A stretch of DNA of 9,742 nucleotides, from contig CAZTLI010000184.1 of assembly GCA_964614375.1 (NCBI GenBank), positions 1-9,742 of the forward strand. The letters are read 5' to 3'. The notes beneath the pieces are model-generated. The model did not search any database, was not told the origin of the DNA, and saw nothing but the letters and a program-made list of their open reading frames with translations. This DNA comes from CAZTLI01 sp964614375 (GTDB lineage: Bacteria > Chloroflexota > Anaerolineae > Aggregatilineales > Phototrophicaceae). The translations under genes and the position numbers were made by a program. Of this stretch, positions 1 to 5,488 are shown piece by piece; the stretch's first letter is position 1; the number at the start of each line of letters is the position of its first letter.

Positions 1-302
1 GTATCATAAAAATCATATTTCCGGCGCACGTTGGGGCACCAGGTCATAATCTCTTCGTGGTCACCGGTTGGACGAATGCCTAGCTTAAACCCACGTCCCA
101 CCGCTTCTGCCGCCGACATCGCTACTTCAATTGCCTTCGTCTCCGGTTCGTTCCACACCGCGAACACCAGCACCAGCCAGAAACCGCTGTTCAATTCGGG
201 TTCACGACTCTCTGGCGCAATTGGCAATGCCTGACAATAGAACTTGCCAGTGTTTGAATCGACCACCGCATACTCACCTGTTTCATTCATCCGCAGATTC
301 AT
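1..302 (-). CDS. Hypothetical protein, C-terminus cut by window edge
   Basis: This frame stays open from the ATG at 302 to base 1, giving 100 codons without a stop. I do not recognise the family. The visible part begins MNLRMNETGEYAVVDS and continues with a short hydrophobic run (FWLVLVFAVW, about residues 41-50) followed by an acidic and then mixed stretch ending in a basic and aromatic segment (RRKYDFYD). There is no signal peptide, and the single hydrophobic run is too short to call a membrane segment; it looks like a buried strand. The start at 302 is chosen over the in-frame ATG at 308 because AGGTGA lies 6 nt before 302 and directly abuts 308. A promoter sits just upstream, so the gene probably begins its own transcript. 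That it is a real gene is well supported; its function is unknown. Confidence 0.75.
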   Translation of the reverse strand, partial: MNLRMNETGEYAVVDSNTGKFYCQALPIAPESREPELNSGFWLVLVFAVWNEPETKAIEVAMSAAEAVGRGFKLGIRPTGDHEEIMTWCPNVRRKYDFYD

Positions 303-308
303 AAGCAT

Positions 309-314
309 TCACCT
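309..314 (-). promoter_or_regulatory. Ribosome binding site that decides the start at 302
   Basis: On the minus strand the sequence reads AGGTGA, then ATGCTT, then ATG. A 6-nt spacer favours the second ATG (302). The first ATG (308) touches the site with no spacer. Confidence 0.6.
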
Positions 315-334
315 GCATCCTTTTCATGTCTACA

Positions 335-363
335 AGTATATCGTTTTTGCAACACCCTGTAGA
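335..363 (-). promoter_or_regulatory. Sigma-70-like promoter for the 1-302 gene
   Basis: On the minus strand TCTACA (358-363, four of six bases of the -35 consensus) is followed after exactly 17 bp by TATACT (335-340, five of six of the -10 consensus). Transcription would start near 328, leaving a leader of about 26 nt that contains the AGGTGA ribosome site. Spacing, leader length and position between two genes all agree. The -35 and a TGTAGA just past the -10 (329-334 on the opposite strand) are inverted copies of each other, so a regulator could also bind here. Confidence 0.5.
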
Positions 364-374
364 CGTTTAAACGT
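363..374. repeat. Perfect 12-bp palindrome beside a promoter
   Basis: ACGTTTAAACGT is fully self-complementary. It shares its last base with the -35 element of the promoter at 335-363. This is where an activator or repressor dimer could bind. No known operator is recognised. Confidence 0.5.
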
Positions 375-452
375 AGATTTTTAACGTATTTTTTCAGATT
401 TTATGCAGTTTCGTCACAATGCAGCGCCAAATTCGGCGTTATTTGCGCGTTT

Positions 453-1937
453 TCACAGGCCGAGACGCTCAAATTGTTCGGGTGGCGCGCCTTCCGTTTC
501 CAGCAAATGACGTGCCAAATCCAACATTCGCGGGCGTTGTATGGGGTTATCCTGCCACAGATTATGGTCTTGCGACGGGTCATCACGACGATTAAATAGA
601 TAATTCTGCCTATCCCACAAGGCGAATTCCACCGGGATTTTCCACTGTGGGAAGCGCACATGCGGAATAAAATACCCCTGATCAACAGGTGGCTTCAGGT
701 CGCCTTTGTATAGCAATGACTTATAAAGCAAAGTCGAATACATAAACAGGCCGCCGTCCTTCTCAGGCGCTTTGAACAATGTCCACTCGCCATCGGTGAC
801 ACATACACCCTGCCCGAATGTGCCATATAGCAGTGCCTCACGCGCGTTTGACGCATCCCCACGCAGAAGCGGTAGCAAACTGCGACTGTGGCTACGTTCA
901 AGGGCATTCACACCCATGGTATCGAGAATCGTCACGAACAGGTCAACCGTCGTCGTTACGCTGGGAATACCCTGTCCAGTACCGGGAAACTGCGGATGCC
1001 ATATCCACAGTGGAATATGCGCGTGCGTGTCATAGTGCGGGAACTGCTTACCTAGTTTGCCGTGTTCCCCAATATCGTGTCCATGATCGCTGGCGATGAT
1101 GATACACGTTTCATCCCACAGATTCAGGCTTTCGACGGTATTGAGCAATTCGCCCAACCAGCAGTCTACCATCGTCAACTTGGCAGCATATTGTGACCGG
1201 ATGAAAGCCAATTCTTCGGGCGTGGTCTGCGCCATAAATCGGTCAAAGCGTTCACGATAGTGATAGGGAGGCCAGATATTATAAACATCGCGCAGCGAAG
1301 GATCACCATACATGGAGGCATACGGTTCGGGTACGTCCCAGGGTTCGTGTACATCATACGACTCGACCTGCAAGAAAAACGGCTTCTTTTGTGCATGGGC
1401 CGTCAACCAGCGCGCCGCGCCTGTAAACACCTTTGCCGGGAAATAGTCTTCGTCGCCCTTAAAATCCTTGACGTTGGCGTAATACTGGCGCGCTTCCTGC
1501 CCGCGATGGGCCTCGACGATTTGTACCCATTTCGGCAGTGGCTGCCCTTCAGGGATAGCGGGCTGCCACGTATCGGCCTCATGCCCGCGTATCATCTCTG
1601 TCGATTGAAAACACTGCAAATAGCCGCTGACGGTGTGCTCCCAATAGTGATAGTGGTCGGTGACGATGGCGGTGTTGTAGCCGGCGGATTCCAGCAGCCT
1701 GGGCAATTTGGGGTCATCGTGCTCCAGCGGCCCCCATGGACGCCATAGCATCTCCTTGCGTCCTGCGAAGATTTCACGACGGGCCGGGATGCAGGGCAAA
1801 CTACCCACAAAGTGATTGTCAAATCGCCACGCTCTGCGCGCGAACGCATCGAGGTTCGGTGTGTGTATCCCATCAAATCCATACGCTGCGAGATTGTGCC
1901 TATTCAGACTGTCAATGAGGATGAGAATCGTATTCAA
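453..1937 (-). CDS. Cysteine-type sulfatase (alkaline phosphatase superfamily)
   Basis: The protein (494 residues) is a predicted sulfate-ester hydrolase. It opens with ILILIDSLNRHNLAAYG, the usual N-terminal strand with metal ligand Asp9. The sulfatase signature CIPARREIFAGR follows at about 49-60: Cys49-x-Pro-x-Arg53 is the site that a formylglycine-generating enzyme converts to formylglycine. Further metal-site residues appear in SDHGHDIGEHGKLGK (about 283-297, Asp284 and His285). The VHEPW segment near 196-200 also fits the family. Length is normal for the family. There is no signal peptide, so the enzyme is probably cytoplasmic. The start is a TTG, preceded after 8 nt by GGTGGG; no ATG occurs in frame before residue 63, which would remove the active site. 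It follows the methyltransferase by 4 nt and is the last gene of that operon. The substrate is unknown; a phosphodiesterase-like activity is possible for this superfamily. Confidence 0.9.
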   Translation of the reverse strand: MNTILILIDSLNRHNLAAYGFDGIHTPNLDAFARRAWRFDNHFVGSLPCIPARREIFAGRKEMLWRPWGPLEHDDPKLPRLLESAGYNTAIVTDHYHYWEHTVSGYLQCFQSTEMIRGHEADTWQPAIPEGQPLPKWVQIVEAHRGQEARQYYANVKDFKGDEDYFPAKVFTGAARWLTAHAQKKPFFLQVESYDVHEPWDVPEPYASMYGDPSLRDVYNIWPPYHYRERFDRFMAQTTPEELAFIRSQYAAKLTMVDCWLGELLNTVESLNLWDETCIIIASDHGHDIGEHGKLGKQFPHYDTHAHIPLWIWHPQFPGTGQGIPSVTTTVDLFVTILDTMGVNALERSHSRSLLPLLRGDASNAREALLYGTFGQGVCVTDGEWTLFKAPEKDGGLFMYSTLLYKSLLYKGDLKPPVDQGYFIPHVRFPQWKIPVEFALWDRQNYLFNRRDDPSQDHNLWQDNPIQRPRMLDLARHLLETEGAPPEQFERLGL

Positions 1938-1941
1938 CGGC

Positions 1942-2646
1942 CTATCCCACCAATTTCCACCAGATGCCCGTACACTCCGGCAAAATCGTCATCTGTTCCG
2001 CGAGGATGCGGTCAGCCAGTTCGTCGCCAAAGAAGAACCGCGTCAGGCCAGCGGCCTCCTGTACCGACTCGAACTCGTAATCAGTGCGAATCCATTGATA
2101 TTGAAAACCATGTTCGCCTTGCCAGTAGGCGTACAAGTTGGCTAATCCGTCTGTCGGTGGCGCGGGTGTCTCGCTGCCTGTGGTCATCGTCTCCATCAAT
2201 ATTGCGACACCACCCGGACGCAGAATCCGCGCCATTTCCGCCAGTGCTTTATCCGTCTCCTCTTGCCATGACTCAGGATACCAGCCCTGAAAATGCCCAA
2301 AACTCCAACCCTCTATCGTTACATCAGCGCTGTTATCATCCACAGGTAAATTACGATTATCGCCAACAGCCAATGCGTAGTTGTGGATGTGCAATTTCTT
2401 CAGATTCTTCGCCGCGACATCCAGCATAGCCTGCGATTCATCAAACGCCCGGATGAACTTTACAGATGGCGCAAGCAGGCGTGTCAGGCGACCTGTGCCC
2501 GCCCCAAATTCGACCACATCGACATCCTGCATGGGACGAATACGATTCAATATCTTGAGAATGTTGCCCTGATAATCCTCGCGCGACACCATCACATCGT
2601 ACTGGTCGGCTTTATAGGTATAAATATTTTTGAAATGGTCGGTCAT
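1942..2646 (-). CDS. Class I SAM-dependent methyltransferase
   Basis: The protein (234 residues from the ATG at 2646) transfers a methyl group from S-adenosylmethionine to an unknown acceptor. Motif I is VVEFGAGTGRLT (about 44-55), the glycine-rich SAM loop. The acidic end of strand 2 is AFDES (Asp69, expected to bind the ribose hydroxyls). GDNRNLPVDDNSADV (about 95-109) fits the adenine-binding region and motif II, and ILRPGGVAILMETM (about 141-154) fits the post-motif-III region. This is the Methyltransf_11/25 type, common on small molecules and quinones. It starts just after the acetyltransferase stop codon, and its ribosome site overlaps that stop; it ends 4 nt before the sulfatase. A TTG at 2661 is an alternative start overlapping the upstream gene, but the ATG has the better spacing to AGGTG. 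The fold is secure; the substrate is not. Confidence 0.9.
   Translation of the reverse strand: MTDHFKNIYTYKADQYDVMVSREDYQGNILKILNRIRPMQDVDVVEFGAGTGRLTRLLAPSVKFIRAFDESQAMLDVAAKNLKKLHIHNYALAVGDNRNLPVDDNSADVTIEGWSFGHFQGWYPESWQEETDKALAEMARILRPGGVAILMETMTTGSETPAPPTDGLANLYAYWQGEHGFQYQWIRTDYEFESVQEAAGLTRFFFGDELADRILAEQMTILPECTGIWWKLVG
1946..1951 (-). promoter_or_regulatory. Ribosome binding site supporting a TTG start
   Basis: GGTGGG on the minus strand lies 8 nt before the TTG at 1937, inside the last codons of the methyltransferase. It supports the rare start codon and suggests coupled translation. Confidence 0.5.
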
Positions 2647-2650
2647 TATG

Positions 2651-2655
2651 CACCT
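2651..2655 (-). promoter_or_regulatory. Ribosome binding site overlapping the upstream stop codon
   Basis: The minus strand reads TAGGTGCATAATG. The TAG ends the acetyltransferase, and its last two bases begin the AGGTG site for the methyltransferase ATG at 2646. This arrangement implies translational coupling and decides against the TTG start at 2661. Confidence 0.55.
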
Positions 2656-3220
2656 ATTCAATTTTTCGCTTCATAAATACAGCGACTTCACCTTTGGTCA
2701 CGTCTTTATTGCTGTAATAGGACAAATCCACACCATCCAGCACAAATCCAGCAGCGCGATAAAAGCGAATCGCGGGGACGTTAATCGTCTGCGTCTCGGC
2801 GACCATCACGCGGCAGTCGGCAGCGCGGGCGTTTTGAGCCAGCTGCGCCATCATCTGGTGTCCGATACCCTGCCCACGATGCGACTCCGCAACCCCAAAC
2901 TCCCATATCCACAGCGCGTTATTCCAATCACTGCGGTCTGCCAGCGCAATACCGATCAACGATCCATCATCATACGCACCCAAAGACAGCCCAGCACTCA
3001 CAACCTGTTGATAATGCTTTACATCAACCCAATCTTTATGGTGATAGCGCACGGTATGCGGTTTATCGAGCGTGACCAGTTGCAGCGAGAAGGTCGTTTG
3101 TTCTGCTGACTCCGATTTTGTGACAACATACTTTTCCAGCGTCGTGTAACCGGGCATTACAGCAGTCAGGCGGTCGAGGTCAAATGTCTCAAGCGATTGA
3201 ATAACACTGGATGAATTCAC
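2654..3220 (-). CDS. GNAT acetyltransferase, streptothricin-acetyltransferase-like
   Basis: The protein (188 residues) is a GCN5-related N-acetyltransferase, moving acetyl from acetyl-CoA to an amine. The pyrophosphate-binding motif A is HRGQGIGHQMM (114-124; R-G-Q-G-I-G at 115-120). Motif B is seen in ETQTINVPAIRFYRAAGF (142-159). From memory of the family, ETQTxNVPAxxxYxxxGFxLxGxDLxxY is closely matched by streptothricin acetyltransferases of the SatA/Sat4 type, which acetylate the beta-lysine amine of that antibiotic. The N-terminal 60 residues are divergent. The start is GTG at 3220, with GGTAGG 8 nt upstream. It is the first gene of a three-gene operon with the methyltransferase and sulfatase. 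A strong terminator ends only 18 nt before the start, so how it is expressed is unclear. GNAT membership is near certain; streptothricin as substrate is an inference. Confidence 0.9.
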   Translation of the reverse strand: MNSSSVIQSLETFDLDRLTAVMPGYTTLEKYVVTKSESAEQTTFSLQLVTLDKPHTVRYHHKDWVDVKHYQQVVSAGLSLGAYDDGSLIGIALADRSDWNNALWIWEFGVAESHRGQGIGHQMMAQLAQNARAADCRVMVAETQTINVPAIRFYRAAGFVLDGVDLSYYSNKDVTKGEVAVFMKRKIE

Positions 3221-3238
3221 GCCCTATACCTACCAACT

Positions 3239-3268
3239 AAAAAGCGGGAACATGTGTGATGTCCCCGC
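3239..3268 (-). terminator. Rho-independent terminator of the phosphohexomutase gene
   Basis: The minus-strand RNA forms a 10-bp stem (GCGGGGACAT with ATGTTCCCGC, one G-U pair) with loop CACAC, followed directly by five U residues. It lies 7 nt after the stop codon at 3276. Stem strength and U-tract are textbook quality. Confidence 0.9.
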
Positions 3269-3275
3269 AAGATGT

Positions 3276-4688
3276 TTAGCTGAATGCTTCGATTTGCTGC
3301 TCAAATTTGGATTGATCAATTTGTGGATATTTATCCAACTGTGCTTTGAACAGTTTCATATACTCGACAATTTGCGGCTTCGTATAGGCTTCAAATCGCA
3401 GCGTGATAGCAGGCTGTGTATTGCTGGCACGCACTAAACCCCATCCACGCTCGAACAACACCCGCGCGCCATCCACAGCGACCACTTCATAGTCCTTATC
3501 AAACATGGCTTTCATTTCGTCAATCATGCCAAACTTCAAATCATCCGGCGCAGACAGGATAATTTCTGGCGTGGCGACCAGTTTGGGAATTTCGTCAAAT
3601 ATTTCAGCAACGGTTTTATCGGATTTCGAGAAGATTTCCAGCGATTTCAGTGCGACAAGCGGCGCATCATCAAAACCGAAATAATTCTCACCAACAAACA
3701 GATGTCCGCTGACTTCCCCGCCCAGCGGCGAGCCAATTTCGTTCATCTTCTGCTTCATCAGGCTATGACCCGACTTCCACATAACGGGCTTCCCACCATA
3801 CTTTTTGATTTCATCCGGTAATGCCTGTGACGCCTTCACATCAAATACAATCGACGCGCCCTGCTGCCGTGAGAGCAAATCACGCGCCAGCAATGCTAAC
3901 AACCTATCCGCAGCAATATGATGCCCGTGATTGTCGATAAATCCGCAGCGGTCTGAATCGCCATCAAAAGCAAGGCCCAGGTCTGCCCCTACTTCGACGA
4001 CTTTTTTTTCAAGGTCTTTGGTCATTTCCGGGTCTTCAGGGTTGGGCAGGTGATTGGGGTACGTCCCATCCGGTTCACAATACAAACAGTGGACGGTGAT
4101 GCCGTGTTTTTCCAGCATGGCCGGCACATACGATCCACTTAAGCCATTGCCCGCATCCAGAACGACAGTCAATGGGCGCGCGAGCTTGACTTTGCTGCCG
4201 ATTGTGTCCATGTGGCGATGGATCATATCCAAATCCTGCGTGACAGTCCCATGCCCTTCAGTGAACGTCCCACGCTCGATAATGTTGAGCAGGTCTTGAA
4301 TTTGTTCGCCCGCCAGCGCCAATTTACCGTAAGCCATTTTGATCCCGTTATAGCGCGTGTCCAGATGACTGCCCGTAACCATGACACCGGCGCCCTTGTC
4401 GCCATAACTCGCTGTGGCGAAGTACACTGTTGGCGTCAGAACCTCGCCAATGTCTGTCACATCCATCCCCGTTGACACCACCCCGTCAATCATCGCGGCC
4501 TTTAGTGGTGGGGATGAGTGGCGATTGTCGCTACCCACAAACATCTGATTTGTGCCAAATTGCTGCGGTAGATACGTCCCAAGCGCCTTACCCACTAATC
4601 GGGCAACATCGGGGGTTAGTTGGATTTTGTCGCCGACGGCAATACCACGAATGTCATATTTACGAAAAATAGAGGTATCCAGAGTCAT
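3276..4688 (-). CDS. manB: Phosphomannomutase/phosphoglucomutase
   Basis: The enzyme (470 residues) interconverts hexose 6-phosphate and 1-phosphate, feeding GDP-mannose or UDP-glucose synthesis for envelope polysaccharides; it acts in the cytoplasm. The four domains of the alpha-D-phosphohexomutase family are visible. YDIRG sits at 11-15. The phosphoserine loop is VTGSHLDTRYNG (104-115), with Ser107 as the phosphorylated residue. The Mg-binding loop is DGDSDR (242-247). The sugar-binding loop is GGEVSGH (323-329). The phosphate-binding loop is RASNTQPAITLRFEA (420-434). The length matches the AlgC-like PMM/PGM group. The active-site loop is unusual: Ser-His is normally followed by Asn-Pro, but here by Leu-Asp. 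The ATG at 4688 has GAGG about 7 nt upstream. Flanking terminators and a promoter make it a single-gene transcript. The symbol denotes family only, since the mannose/glucose preference cannot be read. Confidence 0.95.
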   Translation of the reverse strand: MTLDTSIFRKYDIRGIAVGDKIQLTPDVARLVGKALGTYLPQQFGTNQMFVGSDNRHSSPPLKAAMIDGVVSTGMDVTDIGEVLTPTVYFATASYGDKGAGVMVTGSHLDTRYNGIKMAYGKLALAGEQIQDLLNIIERGTFTEGHGTVTQDLDMIHRHMDTIGSKVKLARPLTVVLDAGNGLSGSYVPAMLEKHGITVHCLYCEPDGTYPNHLPNPEDPEMTKDLEKKVVEVGADLGLAFDGDSDRCGFIDNHGHHIAADRLLALLARDLLSRQQGASIVFDVKASQALPDEIKKYGGKPVMWKSGHSLMKQKMNEIGSPLGGEVSGHLFVGENYFGFDDAPLVALKSLEIFSKSDKTVAEIFDEIPKLVATPEIILSAPDDLKFGMIDEMKAMFDKDYEVVAVDGARVLFERGWGLVRASNTQPAITLRFEAYTKPQIVEYMKLFKAQLDKYPQIDQSKFEQQIEAFS

Positions 4689-4726
4689 AAGTCATCCTCA
4701 ATCCATTGCAAAATCTATAATGATAA

Positions 4727-4755
4727 ATCATAACGTGCGGTGAAGAAAATGAAAA
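4727..4755 (-). promoter_or_regulatory. Probable promoter of the phosphohexomutase gene
   Basis: On the minus strand TTTTCA (4750-4755, four of six bases of the -35) is followed after 17 bp by TATGAT (4727-4732, five of six of the -10). Transcription would start near 4720, about 32 nt before the ATG. The -35 lies within the U-tract of the preceding terminator. A near-palindrome ATGATTTATCAT spans the -10 and could be an operator. Confidence 0.4.
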
Positions 4756-4774
4756 GCCGAGTGTTACCCGGCTT
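4752..4774 (-). terminator. Terminator overlapping the end of the 4764-5366 gene
   Basis: The minus-strand RNA folds AAGCCGGGT with ACTCGGCTT (9 bp, one G-U pair) around a 3-nt loop AAC, followed by UU and a further U-rich stretch (TTCATTTTC). The TAA stop (4764-4766) lies across the end of the 5' arm and the loop, so the last coding codons build the stem. Confidence 0.8.
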
Positions 4775-5366
4775 CGTCGTGATTGTGGGGATTGACCGCC
4801 TTGGAGTAACTACGAGCGGCGTTGGTGTACAACGAATGACAGGCATCAAGCAGCGATGGCCCACGACCACCGACATGCGTTGTATTGTTTTCTGCGACTA
4901 AACGCGACTGCACACGAAAATCAGGCGCTTCGATAGGTTGATAGATGAACATAATCATCCAATCTCGCTGAAAGACCGCATCGGTCACCCGGACTAAACG
5001 CTGGAACGAGTCTTCGGTGCGGGTATCCAACCATTCGTGTTCACGATAATTCGTTGGGCTTTTTACCGCATCTTCCATGGTGTGATAAATCGTTTGATTA
5101 CGGGCAACTTCAAACCAGAGGTCTCGCAGAGCTTGTCCGATTGTCGGCAAATCGCGCACACTCTCGATAACACTCCCCCACGAGACTTGCGCCGACCAGC
5201 ACACACCCGCGCCACAGGGATAACACTGTAACTTAAGCAGAACATCGGCACTCAAATGCACGCGGATATAACCAAGTGTCGCCTCCCACGCTAACAGGCC
5301 GTTACGGGGACGTTTCGGAATTGGGCGTTTGGAAATTGTCGTCTTATCAATAGCGTTGTCGGGCAT
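4764..5366 (-). CDS. Hypothetical protein, 200 residues
   Basis: I do not recognise this protein. It has a basic, proline-containing N-terminus (KRPIPKRPRNG, about 13-23). A predicted beta-rich part contains a small cysteine cluster, CYPCGAGVC (Cys48, Cys51, Cys56). A helical stretch follows at about 66-100 and an aromatic segment RDWMIMFIYQPIEAPDFRV near 134-152. The C-terminal part is hydrophilic, carries a fourth cysteine (Cys176) and ends PHNHDEAG. No signal peptide or membrane segment is evident, so it is probably cytoplasmic. The three close cysteines could bind metal, but a single cluster of this spacing proves nothing. The ATG at 5366 has AGG 9 nt upstream. It lies 122 bp after the Clp-like gene and has its own terminator; I see no convincing promoter in the gap, so it may be co-transcribed with that ATPase. 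Coding status is supported by length and flanking signals. Confidence 0.75.
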   Translation of the reverse strand: MPDNAIDKTTISKRPIPKRPRNGLLAWEATLGYIRVHLSADVLLKLQCYPCGAGVCWSAQVSWGSVIESVRDLPTIGQALRDLWFEVARNQTIYHTMEDAVKSPTNYREHEWLDTRTEDSFQRLVRVTDAVFQRDWMIMFIYQPIEAPDFRVQSRLVAENNTTHVGGRGPSLLDACHSLYTNAARSYSKAVNPHNHDEAG

Positions 5367-5488
5367 GGAGTTGTGCCTATCACCTGCAATGTCATAAACG
5401 AAGGGCGCATCTCCCTGTCTCTCCCCATTTAGTATTTTAACGCTATACAGTCGTTTTTTCCGTTAACACGCATGAAATTAGGACAAAA

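Noticed and set aside
425..438. Hairpin CGCC-GAATTT-GGCG just after the sulfatase stop
   Set aside because: The stem is only 4-5 bp and is not followed by a U-tract on the minus strand, so it is not a credible terminator.
1260..2429. Long plus-strand open frames opposite the sulfatase and methyltransferase
   Set aside because: Their products show no motifs or domain patterns, while the minus strand carries complete, motif-rich enzymes with ribosome sites; they are frame shadows.
2644..2661. TTG start at 2661 for the methyltransferase
   Set aside because: It overlaps the acetyltransferase end, and the ATG at 2646 is better placed relative to the AGGTG site.
5439..5459. Plus-strand hairpin AACGCT...AGTCGTT followed by a T run
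   Set aside because: The stem is short with a bulge, and no plus-strand gene precedes it.
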